This document shows positions 53,757 to 62,831 of a stretch of 64,000 nucleotides of DNA, piece after piece. The DNA comes from Sandaracinaceae bacterium. GTDB taxonomy: Bacteria; Myxococcota_A; Polyangia; Polyangiales; Houyiibacteriaceae. How positions within the stretch are numbered: position 1 is the stretch's first letter; each line of letters opens with the position of its first letter. The position numbers and the translations under genes are program-made. The stretch covers positions 124,001-188,000 of the forward strand of contig JADJJE010000018.1 in the NCBI GenBank assembly GCA_016706685.1, given 5' to 3'. The notes under the pieces are model-generated. The model did not search any database. It was not told where the DNA came from and saw only the letters and a list, made by a program, of their open reading frames with translations.

Positions 53757-55384
53757 ATGTCCCACATCAGCCTCGTTCATGAGGCCCGAGACCTGCGTCA
53801 GCGTCAGCTCCTACGGCGGCGGTTGCGCTGGAGTGTGCTGATGGAGGCAGCGGTCGCGCTGGCCGCGCTCCCCGCCCTCGCCATCCCTGGCATGCCGGGC
53901 GACCGTTGGGTGGCCATGGTGGGCGTGGTGATCTGCGTGGTGGGTGCCGCCATCAAGTGGCGCGTGGTGGACCCGGACGACGTGGGCTCCGTCACCATCG
54001 CGGTTGGAGCTCCATGGCCATGGCCACCGGCGCCATGCTGCTCGAGTCTTACTTCGGGCTCGGTTCGGCCGTGGCGGCGCTCATCGTGGTGGGCGTCTTG
54101 GCGCATGCCATGGACGACGCCTCGCGCTGGCCCGCGCGAGTGGCGGTCTTCGTGACCGTCTCTCACCTGGCGCTCGCCACGCTGTGCGAGCTCACCAACC
54201 TGCCCATCCATCGCGTGGACTGGCAGGGTCACGCCTCCTCGGTGCCCGTGCGCATCGTGATGCACCTCGGCATCGCGTCCTCCTACCTGATGGCGCACGT
54301 CTACGGTCGACGGCTGCGCCTCGAGAGCACGCTGGCGCAAGCCGGCCTCGACGAAGCTGCACACGCCGTGGCCCTCGGCGAGGCGCTGCTGGCCGAGGCG
54401 CGCACCGAGCTCGAGGCGGCGCGCTCGGCGGGGCGCGGGCGCTTCACGGGGGTGCGCATGGGACACTTCGTGCTGGGTACGCTGCTGGGGCGTGGTGGTA
54501 TGGGAGAGGTCTACGAGGCCCGCGACACCGAGGGCACCCGGGCGGCCGTGAAGGTGCTGCGCTTCGGGCGTGGGTCACTCGAGGGGCGAACGCTGACGCG
54601 CTTCGAGCAGGAGAGCCGCATCCTGTCGAGCATCGCCTCGCCCTTCTTGGTGAAGGTGCTGGAGGTCAGCGGCGAGGACGACGAGTTCCCGTTCATCGCG
54701 ATGGAGCAGCTGAGCGGCCTGGACCTCGAGCGCTACCTGGTGCGCTACGGCGAGCTCACCCCCGAGGAGGTGCTGGTGATGGTGCACGACGTCGCGCACG
54801 CCCTCGACGCCGCGCACCGCCACGGCGTGGTGCACCGCGATCTCAAGCCGGCGAACATCTTCCGCACGCTGGTGGAGGGCGAGGCCTCCTGGCGCGTGCT
54901 CGACTTCGGCATCGCGCTGCTGCGGCAGTCGGACGCGCGCATCACCACCCAGCAACAGCTCGGCACGGTGGGCTACATGGCACCCGAGCAACGCATCGAG
55001 GGCGCGGACGTGGACGCGCGGGCCGACGTGTACGCGCTGGCGGTGGTCACCCTCGAGTGCCTCACGCTGTTCAACCCCGTGGTGACCAACCTGGACCGCA
55101 CGCTGGGCAGCTGGTCACCCGACGCCATCGCGCGGGCGGACGAGGCCCTCTCGGAGCTTCCCGCCAGCGTGGCCAGCGTGCTTCGACGCGCGCTCTCCGA
55201 CGACCCCATGGCGCGGCATCGGGACTGCATCCGCTTCGCCACGGCGCTGGCCGCAGCCCATGCCGTGGGGGAGTCGCACGTGGGTCAGACCGAGGCCGCA
55301 GAGTTCGAGGCGCTGCCCACCGTCGCCGGGCCACGCCGCCGCAGCGACCCCAACGTGCTGCGAGTCGAAGCGTTGGGTGGTTAG
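53757..55384 (+). CDS. Membrane-linked Ser/Thr protein kinase, frameshifted near 54005
   Basis: The start (ATG 53757) reads MSHISLVHEARDLRQRQLLR and two membrane segments. At about 53995-54010 the frame changes, and the rest continues as MATGAMLLESYFGLGSAVAALIVVG (quoted as AMLLESYFGLGSAVAALIV), two or three more membrane segments, a coiled linker and a complete kinase: GRGGMGEVYEA, AAVKVLRF, HRDLKPANIF, DFGIALL and GYMAPEQ. The two parts together give the usual myxobacterial layout, a membrane sensor then a kinase. A single-base indel explains the break; it could be a sequencing error or a real lesion. The kinase itself looks active. Confidence 0.75.
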
Positions 55385-55403
55385 AGCGGCGAACGCCAGC
55401 AGC

Positions 55404-56381
55404 TCAGAGCCAACCCTTGCGTTTGAAGGCGATGTAGAGCCCGACGGAGCAGGTGACCAACAGGACGCCCGACGTGATCACCGCCGACTGCTCCCCGAAG
55501 CCGGGGAACGGGATGTTCATGCCGTAGTAGCCCGTGATGAGCGTGGGCACCGCGACGATGGCCGCCCAGCTCGTCACCTTCTTCATGATCAGGTTCTGCC
55601 GGTAGTCGCGCAGACTGAGGTTCGTCTCGACGATGGTGCTGACCAGATCGCGGAGCGAGTCGGTGGCCTCGGTGACGCGCAGCACGTGGTCGTAGACGTC
55701 TTGGAAGTACGGGTACATGGGCTCCGCCACGGCGGTGTGCTCGCGCCGCATCAGCCCGCTGATGGCCTCGCGCATGGGCAGGGTGATGCGATGGAAGCGC
55801 ACCAGCGCCTGGCGCATCTCGAACCAGTGCTTCTGCTTGCTCGGGTCGAGCGGCGTGTCCGCGAAGATGCCCTCGCTCACGTCGTCGTAGTACGTGTCGA
55901 AGACCTCCACCGCGTCGAAGTAGCCGTCCACCACCACATCGAGCAGCCCGTACAAGAGGAAGCTGACCCCATGCTTCGCGAGGTCCGGCGAGCGGTCCCA
56001 GCGCGCCACGACCGGTGCCATGGAGAGGTCCTCGTGCTTGCGGACGGTGATGAGCCAGCGGTCCCCGATGAACGCGTCGATCTCGTGCTCCACCAGCTTC
56101 GTCGCGCCGATGTCCATCGAGACGGCCTTGCAGGCGAAGAAGAGGTGCGTGGCGTAGTGGTCCACCTTGGGCCGCTGGTGCTCGCCGAGGGCGTCCTCGA
56201 CCGCGAGCTCGTGCAGGCCGAGCTCGTCCGCGAGCGCGTGGAGCTCCTGGGCGGTGGGCCCGTACAGGTCCACCCACAGGATGGTGCCCTCCTTGGCGAG
56301 GTGCTCCGAGATGTCGGAGATCGCGCAGTTCTGCGTCGTGAGGACGCCGTGCGTGTACACCCTGGTCTGCGGCTGGGTCAT
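55404..56381 (-). CDS. corA: CorA family magnesium/cobalt transporter
   Basis: A 325-residue protein with a large cytoplasmic domain (ILWVDLYGP, DDVSEGIFADTPLDPSKQ) and two C-terminal membrane segments. The signature GYYGMNIPFPG (GMN) is present, followed by a basic tail KRKGWL. It transports Mg2+ (Co2+, Ni2+) passively into the cell. The ATG at 56381 was chosen from the family's usual start. Divergent from the VF530 gene, with 123 bp between them. Confidence 0.94.
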   Translation of the reverse strand: MTQPQTRVYTHGVLTTQNCAISDISEHLAKEGTILWVDLYGPTAQELHALADELGLHELAVEDALGEHQRPKVDHYATHLFFACKAVSMDIGATKLVEHEIDAFIGDRWLITVRKHEDLSMAPVVARWDRSPDLAKHGVSFLLYGLLDVVVDGYFDAVEVFDTYYDDVSEGIFADTPLDPSKQKHWFEMRQALVRFHRITLPMREAISGLMRREHTAVAEPMYPYFQDVYDHVLRVTEATDSLRDLVSTIVETNLSLRDYRQNLIMKKVTSWAAIVAVPTLITGYYGMNIPFPGFGEQSAVITSGVLLVTCSVGLYIAFKRKGWL

Positions 56382-56504
56382 GTCCGATGACGTATCACGC
56401 CGGGGCCCAGGACGCTCCGGGCGGTCTGGGTTCACCTGCCGCAACAGGAGCAGAGACCCTGGCCCTCTGGCGTGAGAGCCTCTCACCGGACAGAACCCCA
56501 CCCC

Positions 56505-56756
56505 ATGAGCGACGAGCAACCCAAGAACAAGCTGCACGGCGTCACGCTCGAGCGCATGGTGACCGAGTTGGTGGCGCACTACGGCTGGCCCGAGCTTGGC
56601 CTGCAGGTGGACATCCGCTGCTTCCAGCAGGACCCGAGCGTGGCCTCCAGCCTGAAATTCCTGCGGCGCACGCCATGGGCGCGCACCAAGGTGGAGAGCC
56701 TCTACCAGTTCATGCTGCGCGAGCAGCAGCGCGCGCGGGTGCGTCCCACGGAGTGA
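56505..56756 (+). CDS. VF530 / DUF2132 family small protein
   Basis: An 83-residue protein with the full family pattern: LHGVTLERMVTELVAHYGWPELG, RCFQQDPSVASSLKFLRRTPWAR and KVESLYQFM (each given in part of the family consensus). The Vibrio fischeri VF530 structure has a fold suggesting DNA binding, but the function is not known. It is separated by 9 bp from the molybdopterin oxidoreductase gene and is probably co-transcribed. Confidence 0.85.
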   Translation: MSDEQPKNKLHGVTLERMVTELVAHYGWPELGLQVDIRCFQQDPSVASSLKFLRRTPWARTKVESLYQFMLREQQRARVRPTE

Positions 56757-56765
56757 GGTGAGCGC

Positions 56766-58880
56766 ATGAAGAAGACCGTCCCCACGTTCTGTCGCGTCTG
56801 TGAGCCCTCGTGTGGCCTCTTGGCCGAGGTCGAGGACGAGCGGCTGCTCCGCCTGCGGCCCGACGATGAACACCCCGTGACGCGCGGCTTCGCCTGTCAC
56901 AAAGGGCTCGGGTTCACGGACGTGCACCACGACCCCGACCGGCTGAACGTGCCGCTCAGCCGCACGAACGCGCGCACCACGGCGGGTGAGTTTCGTGAGC
57001 GGTCCTGGGACGAGGTATTGCCCGAGCTCGCTGCGGCCCTGCGCGGCATCCAGCAGCAGCACGGTCCGGCCGCCATCGCGGGCTACGTGGGCAACCCCAC
57101 GGCCTTCAACGCGCTGGGGAGCCAGGCGCTCACGTCGTTCTTCGCGCAGCTGGGCTGCCAGCGCATGTTCAGCTCGGGCACGCAGGACTGCTCCAACAAG
57201 TTTGCCGGCAGCGAGGCCGTGTTCGGCACCAGCACGCTGCACCCCGTGCCGGACCTCGAGCACACGGACTACGCGCTCATCTTCGGAGAGAACCCGAAGG
57301 TCTCTCACATGAGCTTCATGTCCACGCCCGACCCGATGGGCCAGCTGCGCGCGGCCGAGCAGCGCGGCGCCACCATCCGCTTCGTGAACCCGCGGCGCAT
57401 CGAGTCGGCCACGGTGGGCGAGGTGGTCCAGGTCAAGCCCGACACCGACCTCTACTTCATGGCCGCGCTGCTGCACGAGCTGGACGCCGACGGGAAGTTC
57501 GACGAGGCGGTGCTGGCCGAGCACGGCAGCCACGTCGCGGGCCTGCGGGCGTTCATCGCTCCGTACAGCGCGGAGCATGTGGCCAGCGTGGTGGGTGTCC
57601 CTGCGGCCACCATTCGCGGCATCGCGCACGAGTTCGCGAGCGCCGAGTCTGCCTGTGTGCACATGAGCACGGGCGTGAACATGGGGCGCCAGGGCACGCT
57701 CTGTTACTGGCTGCTGCACATGCTCAGCTTCGTGACGGGCAACCTCGACCGCCCGGGGGGAAACCTGTACTCGCTGGGCTTCTACCCTGCGGCGAAGGCT
57801 GGCAAGCTGGACCTCGCGAGCGTGTTCTTCCCCACGGAGCACGGCGAGCTGCGCCACGTGCGCGGCATGCTGCCGGGCAACCTGCTGGCCGACATGATCG
57901 AAGGCGGCGAGACCCCCATCCGCGCGTTGGTGGTGATCGCCGGCAACCCCATCTTGTCCATGGGCGGTGGCGAGCGCCTGCGCCGGGCCTTCGAGAAGCT
58001 GGAGCTGGTGATCGTGCTCGACATGTTCCGGTCCGCCACCGGCGAGTACGCGGACTACCTGCTGCCGTGCACGGACATGCTGGAGCGCCGGGACCTCAAC
58101 ATCTGCGGGCTGGGCATGCAGCACCAGCCGTTCGTGCAGTACACCGACGCGGTGGTTCCGGCCGCGTCCGAGCGCAAGGAGGAGTGGTGGATCCTGGGCA
58201 AGTTGGAGCAGGCCCTGGGGCTGCGCTCCGTGTTCGATGCCGGTGAAGCGCCCGACGTGTTCGCGCGGCTCGACAAGATGCTGCGCGCGAGCGGCCTGTC
58301 GGTGCAGCAGCTGGAGGCGGCGCCGCAGCACACCGTGGTGCTTCCGAAGCTGAGTCACGGGCGCTTCTACAGCGACTGGATCCAGACTGCGGACAGGCGT
58401 GTGGACTGTTGCCCGCCGCTGTTCGAGGAGGCGCTCGCGCGGGCTCACGCGCTGTTCGAGGACCTGCGCAGCAGCCCACCGGAGCAGCTGAAGCTCATCA
58501 GCCTGCGCACCAACTTCATGCAGAACAGCTGGTACCAGAACGTCCAAAAGCTCAAGGGGCGGAAGCACCAGATCAACCCGCTTCACATGGCGGTGGAGGA
58601 CGCCGCGCGCCTGGGCTTCACCGATGGCGCGGCGGTCACGGTGAGCAGCGACTGGGGCCGCATCGAGGCGACCGTGTTGGTGGACGAGACGCTGCGCGCG
58701 GGCGTGGTGGCCATGACCCACGGCTGGGGCAACGAGCGCACGCCGGGGCTGCGCGTGGCCAGCCGCCACCCGGGGGTGAACGTGAACGCGCTGCTGCCGA
58801 GCGGCCCGGGCAGCTACGAGAAGCTCAGCAACCAGGCTCACATGACGGGCGTGCCGGTGGCGGTCACGGCGGCGTCCTAG
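56766..58880 (+). CDS. Molybdopterin oxidoreductase (DMSO reductase family)
   Basis: A 704-residue enzyme. An N-terminal [4Fe-4S] motif has Cys at 9, 12, 16 and 44 (FCRVCEPSCG, FACHKG). The molybdopterin-binding core includes GYVGNPTAFNALGSQAL, ENPKVSHM and NLDRPGGNLY. A Mo-ligand candidate is Cys142 in GTQDCSNKF. The C-terminal dinucleotide-binding domain (RTNFMQNSWYQN, INPLHMAVEDAARLGF) is complete. There is no twin-arginine signal, so it is cytoplasmic. The substrate is unclear, and no partner electron-transfer subunit is adjacent. Confidence 0.9.
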   Translation: MKKTVPTFCRVCEPSCGLLAEVEDERLLRLRPDDEHPVTRGFACHKGLGFTDVHHDPDRLNVPLSRTNARTTAGEFRERSWDEVLPELAAALRGIQQQHGPAAIAGYVGNPTAFNALGSQALTSFFAQLGCQRMFSSGTQDCSNKFAGSEAVFGTSTLHPVPDLEHTDYALIFGENPKVSHMSFMSTPDPMGQLRAAEQRGATIRFVNPRRIESATVGEVVQVKPDTDLYFMAALLHELDADGKFDEAVLAEHGSHVAGLRAFIAPYSAEHVASVVGVPAATIRGIAHEFASAESACVHMSTGVNMGRQGTLCYWLLHMLSFVTGNLDRPGGNLYSLGFYPAAKAGKLDLASVFFPTEHGELRHVRGMLPGNLLADMIEGGETPIRALVVIAGNPILSMGGGERLRRAFEKLELVIVLDMFRSATGEYADYLLPCTDMLERRDLNICGLGMQHQPFVQYTDAVVPAASERKEEWWILGKLEQALGLRSVFDAGEAPDVFARLDKMLRASGLSVQQLEAAPQHTVVLPKLSHGRFYSDWIQTADRRVDCCPPLFEEALARAHALFEDLRSSPPEQLKLISLRTNFMQNSWYQNVQKLKGRKHQINPLHMAVEDAARLGFTDGAAVTVSSDWGRIEATVLVDETLRAGVVAMTHGWGNERTPGLRVASRHPGVNVNALLPSGPGSYEKLSNQAHMTGVPVAVTAAS

Positions 58881-58961
58881 GCGGGCCCTCGCAGCGCTTC
58901 GGATGGCTTGGCGGCTGTGCCAGGACCCCTCCTCCACGTGGTCGTGGGCGTGGGCGTGGGC

Positions 58962-59385
58962 GTTGTCGGCGACGGCGACGGCGACGAAGGGGCGTCGCCG
59001 TCGCCGTCGCCGACAACGTCTATCGACTCATCACAAGTTCGTCGGGGCAGTCCGAGGCCGAGTGGATTCTGCAGGTTCCGTTCTGGGCCTTAGTTCAAGC
59101 CACTTTTGGCGCCCCGGCTTGAAAAGCCGGGGCAGCGGGTCCTGGGCCTCGCTCCGGGGACAAGTCCTCCCTCCGAGGGAGGACTCAGCTTGGGTGGACT
59201 AGAGGAGCTTGAGGTGGCTGGCTGTGGAGGGTTTGGGGCCCGGTCCCGCTGCCCCGGCTTTCAAGCCGGGGCGCCCAAGTGCCTTGATACAAGCCGCTTC
59301 CGGCCCAGCGAGAGTCGGCCAGGGTCCTTGGGCCGGCTCCGGTGACCATGGGCCGAACTTGTGATGAGTCGTTAGCCGACAACGT
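58962..59385. repeat. Nested inverted-repeat element, copy B, with a 25-bp hairpin and flanking direct repeat
   Basis: A perfect 25-bp inverted repeat (58962-58986 against 58993-59017, 6-nt loop) made of GACGGC units lies at the left. The element proper has perfect 18-bp ends: CGACTCATCACAAGTTCG (59024-59041) and its complement (59354-59371). An 11-bp direct repeat GCCGACAACGT flanks it (59009-59019, 59375-59385), like a target-site duplication. Inside are CCCCGGCTT-hairpins and GTCCTCCC-loop-GGGAGGAC. The whole 561-bp gap 58881-59441 holds no gene. Confidence 0.75.
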
Positions 59386-59441
59386 TCACGACAACGCTCA
59401 CGACAGCGGGGGATCGCGGTCCCCTGTGCTATGTCCACCGC

Positions 59442-60419
59442 ATGCCACCCAGCGCCCCGACGCCGCAGCCGCTGCCGGCGCCCTTCGACCGGCGCGTGCA
59501 GCTGTTCACGGGCAAGGGCGGCGTGGGCAAGACCAGCCTGGTGCTGGGGTTGGCGCTCGAGGCGGCGCGGCGGGGGCATCGCCCGCTGATCGTGGAGCTG
59601 GGCCACCGCGCGAGCGTGCCGGAGCTGCTGGGGCAGGGCGCTGGGCCCGCCGTGGGCTACACGCCGGTGGAGCTGGTCCCGGGTGTGTTCGCCATGAACA
59701 TGTCGCTCGACGACGCGCTCGAGGACTACATCACGGCGCAGGTGCGCGTGCGGCGGGTGGCGCGCGCCATCACGCAGAGCCAGAGCCTGCGGCGCTTCTT
59801 CCACGCGGCGCCCGCCGTGAACGAGGTGGTGACGCTGGCTCGTCTCAGCCGCCTGGCGGAGCCCGCGCCGGGCGCGCGCGGGAGCTTCAGCCCCATCCTG
59901 GTGGACCTCGACGCCACGGGGCACGCGCTCATGTTCCTCGAGCTGCCGCGCGTGTTCGAGGGGCTGGCCCAGAGCGGGCCGCTGCACACGCTGCTGGCGG
60001 GCTTCTCGAAGCTGCTGCGCGACGAGCGCACCACCGTGCTGCACCTGGTCACGCTGCCGCTCGAGCTGCCGGCGCACGAGACCCGCGACCTGTACGTGCA
60101 GCTGCGCGGGGACGCGGCGAGCGGTTCGCCAGCGCGCGTTCCGCTCGGCGCGTTGATCGTGAACGGTGTGCCGCAGGCGCCGCTGACCGACGCCGAGGTG
60201 GCGCGCTTGCCGGAGCTCGCGGAGCGGGCGCCCGAAGCCCAGAAAGACATCGCCCTTGCGCAGCGCGTGCAGCGGGCCGCGGCCGACGCGGGGCGCACGG
60301 AGGCGTGGCTGCGTGAGCGTGTCCCGCTGGTGACCAAGCGCTTGCCGCGCGTGACGGGGGCCCTGGGCCTCACGGAGCTCCAGCGCTTGGGCGCGGCGCT
60401 CCTGGAGGCCTCGCGATGA
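59442..60419 (+). CDS. ArsA/Get3-like ATPase, first of a pair
   Basis: A 325-residue P-loop protein. Walker A is FTGKGGVGKTSLV near residue 22-34. Switch-like VDLDATGHALMFLELPRVF follows near 155-173, and VNGVPQAPLTDAE is near the end. The deviant Walker A (KGGVGKT) is that of the ArsA/MinD class. Tandem ArsA-like genes resemble the mycobacterial Rv3679/Rv3680 pair. There is no arsenic gene beside it. It overlaps the second ATPase gene by 4 bp. Confidence 0.88.
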   Translation: MPPSAPTPQPLPAPFDRRVQLFTGKGGVGKTSLVLGLALEAARRGHRPLIVELGHRASVPELLGQGAGPAVGYTPVELVPGVFAMNMSLDDALEDYITAQVRVRRVARAITQSQSLRRFFHAAPAVNEVVTLARLSRLAEPAPGARGSFSPILVDLDATGHALMFLELPRVFEGLAQSGPLHTLLAGFSKLLRDERTTVLHLVTLPLELPAHETRDLYVQLRGDAASGSPARVPLGALIVNGVPQAPLTDAEVARLPELAERAPEAQKDIALAQRVQRAAADAGRTEAWLRERVPLVTKRLPRVTGALGLTELQRLGAALLEASR

Positions 60420-61648
60420 GCACGGAGTCTGCCGCGCTGGACGAGCTGCTGCGCACGCGCCGGCTGATCATCTGCGTGGGCCCCGGCGGCGTGGGCAAGA
60501 CCACCAGCTCGGCCGCCATGGCGCTGCGGGCCGCGCGCATGGGGCGGCGCGCCCTGGTGCTGACCATCGACCCGGCGAAGCGGCTGGCCGACGCGCTGGG
60601 CCTCGATGGGCTCGACGACGAGGTGCGCCGCGTGCCCGGGGTGGACGCGCTGCCGCCGCTCACGCCAGGCGTGGCCCCCGCGCCGCTGGACGCGGCCATG
60701 CTGGACACCAAGGCCAGCTACGACGCGCTGCTCACGCGCATCACCGACGCGGCGTCGCGCGAGCGCATCTTCGGCAACCGCGCGTATCAGGCCTTCTCGC
60801 GCACCATGGCGCGCTCGCACGCCTACGTGGCGATGGAGCGGCTGCTGCACGTGGTGGAGGAGGGGCGCTGGGACCTGATCGTGCTGGACACGCCGCCCAC
60901 GCGCAGCGCACTCGACATCCTGGACGCGCCCGAGCGGCTGGTGCGCTTCCTGGACGAGCGCGTGGTGCAGTGGTTCTTGCGCGGGACCGGCAGCGAAGGT
61001 GCGGCCATGCCCACGGATGCCGCCGAAGACGCCGACGAAGGCGGAGCCCGCGGCCTCGGCGGGCGCGCCGCGCTCAAGCTGCTGGGCGTGCTGGTGGGCG
61101 CCGAGGTGGTGGCCGAGCTGGTGTCGTTCTTCTCCGTGCTGGCGCACCTGCGGCAGGGCTTCCGCGACCGCGCCGCGCGCACGGCCGCGCTGCTCACCAG
61201 CCCGAGCACGGCGTTCGTGCTCACGGCGGCGCCCATGCCCAGCGGCCTCGCCGACGCGGGCAACCTGCTCGAGGGGCTCATGGAGCGCCGCGTGCCGCTG
61301 GCGCTGCTGCTCTTCAACCGCGCGTTCACCACCGAGCCGGGCGCTGACGCCGGGCTCGGGGGCGCCACCGGGCCCGCGTTCGACCAGCAGCCGCTCGCGC
61401 CCGCCCGCGCGCTGCCGCCCACGGACCTGGGGCCCGTGCTGGACCAGCTGGCGGCCCGCCTGGGCGAGGTGCGCCGCGCCGCCCACGCCGACAACCTGGC
61501 CGACCTCGCGCGCATGCGGGCGTTCCACGCCACGGCACCGAAGGGCACCGCCGCGCTGATGCTGCCGCGCGCCACGCGCGAGATCCACGACGTGGCCGAC
61601 CTCGGCGAGCTGCTGGCCCACCCCCGCCCGCTGTCGGCTGGCCTCTGA
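60416..61648 (+). CDS. ArsA/Get3-like ATPase, second of a pair
   Basis: A 410-residue partner with Walker A CVGPGGVGKTTSSAA near residue 20-34, LTIDPAKRLADALGL, IVLDTPPTRSALDILDAPERL and a long helical C-terminal part. The Lys that begins the KGGVGKT motif is replaced by Pro (GPGGVGKT), as in many bacterial members of such pairs. The pair probably forms a heterodimer. The role is unknown: client-protein handling or metabolite-responsive control have been proposed in relatives. Confidence 0.88.
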   Translation: MSTESAALDELLRTRRLIICVGPGGVGKTTSSAAMALRAARMGRRALVLTIDPAKRLADALGLDGLDDEVRRVPGVDALPPLTPGVAPAPLDAAMLDTKASYDALLTRITDAASRERIFGNRAYQAFSRTMARSHAYVAMERLLHVVEEGRWDLIVLDTPPTRSALDILDAPERLVRFLDERVVQWFLRGTGSEGAAMPTDAAEDADEGGARGLGGRAALKLLGVLVGAEVVAELVSFFSVLAHLRQGFRDRAARTAALLTSPSTAFVLTAAPMPSGLADAGNLLEGLMERRVPLALLLFNRAFTTEPGADAGLGGATGPAFDQQPLAPARALPPTDLGPVLDQLAARLGEVRRAAHADNLADLARMRAFHATAPKGTAALMLPRATREIHDVADLGELLAHPRPLSAGL

Positions 61649-61703
61649 GCAGCGCTAGGGTGTGTTGCCTTACCGTTCACGGACGCTTCCCCTCGCGCGC
61701 GCC

Positions 61704-62831
61704 ATGGTGTCCAATCCGTCGATGCGCCCTGCACGCGTCCGCAATTGTCCCTGGTCACGGCTAGCCCTGCTGGTCCTGACCCTCGGCCTGGTCCCCAGCG
61801 TGCTGCCCGCATGCGGGAGCACCGCCACGGAGTCCACGCGCCCCAAGGTGGCGGTCTCCATCTTCCCGCTCTACGACATCGCCCGCCGCGTGGCGGGTGA
61901 CCAGCTGGAGGTGGTGCTGGTGCTGCCCGTGGGGCGCTCGGAGCACTCCTACCGGCCCACGCCACGCGAGATCGCCCGCCTGTCCGGCACGCGCCTAGCG
62001 GTGGGGGTGGGCCTGCAGATGGACACCTGGCTGACCCAGGTGGTGCGCAACGCCTCGGACACCGAGGTGGAGGTGCTGGAGCTGGCCCCGCAGCTGCGGC
62101 CCCGCCACATGAGCGCCCGTGAGGTGGGCATCAACGAGGTGCACGACGACCACGACGCCGACGGCGACCACCACGAGGAGGCGGACGGCGGGGCGGCGCA
62201 CCACGACGAGGGCCACGAGGGCGAAGGGCACGACGGCGAAGCCCACGAGGACGCGGACCACCACGACGACGAGGGCCCCGCCACCGCCGAGGCTCACGAG
62301 GAGCACCACGAGCACCAGCACGGCGGGTTGGACCCGCACTTCTGGCTGGATCCGGTGCGCATGATCGACGCCGTGGACCTGCTGGTGACGGCCTTCACGC
62401 GCCTCGAGCCCGCCGGCGCCGAGGGGTTCCGGTCGCGCGGCGAAGACGTGAAGCGCGCGCTGCGGGCCCTGGACGAGCGCCTGCGCACGGAGCGCGCCAC
62501 GTTCACGCGCAACACCATCATCACGTTCCACGGCTCGTTCGGGTACTTCGCCGAGCGCTACGATCTGCGCATCGCCGCGGTGGTGGAGCCCTCGCCCGGG
62601 CGTGAGCCCACGGCGCGCTATCTGACCGAGGTGCTGGCGGTCATCGCCGAGACGCACCCTGCCGCGCTCTTCAGCGAGCCGCAGCTGGACCCACGGCCGG
62701 CGCAGGTCATCGCGCACGACGCCCGGCTGCCGCTCTTCGAGCTGGACCCGGTGGGAGGCACCACCGGGGTAGAGACCTACGAGACGCTGCTGCTGCACAA
62801 TGGGTCGGTCCTCGCCCGAGCCCTGCGATGA
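61704..62831 (+). CDS. znuA: Zinc/manganese ABC transporter substrate-binding lipoprotein (ZnuA-like)
   Basis: About 375 residues from the ATG at 61704. The signal has a lipobox-like LPACGS. Metal-site His residues appear in GRSEHSYRPTP, DPHFWLDP and TFHGSFGYFAERYDL. Between them is a long His/Asp/Glu-rich loop (about residues 145-215), with many HH, DDH and HEE runs, typical of zinc- rather than manganese-binding ZnuA. It overlaps the ATPase gene by 4 bp. Confidence 0.9.
   Translation: MVSNPSMRPARVRNCPWSRLALLVLTLGLVPSVLPACGSTATESTRPKVAVSIFPLYDIARRVAGDQLEVVLVLPVGRSEHSYRPTPREIARLSGTRLAVGVGLQMDTWLTQVVRNASDTEVEVLELAPQLRPRHMSAREVGINEVHDDHDADGDHHEEADGGAAHHDEGHEGEGHDGEAHEDADHHDDEGPATAEAHEEHHEHQHGGLDPHFWLDPVRMIDAVDLLVTAFTRLEPAGAEGFRSRGEDVKRALRALDERLRTERATFTRNTIITFHGSFGYFAERYDLRIAAVVEPSPGREPTARYLTEVLAVIAETHPAALFSEPQLDPRPAQVIAHDARLPLFELDPVGGTTGVETYETLLLHNGSVLARALR

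Noticed and set aside
55404..58937. 1177-residue minus-strand open frame covering the molybdopterin oxidoreductase and CorA genes
   Set aside because: Only the last 325 residues are CorA. The rest is antisense to a well-matched oxidoreductase and has the His/Arg/Gly/Val-rich composition of a GC-rich shadow frame.
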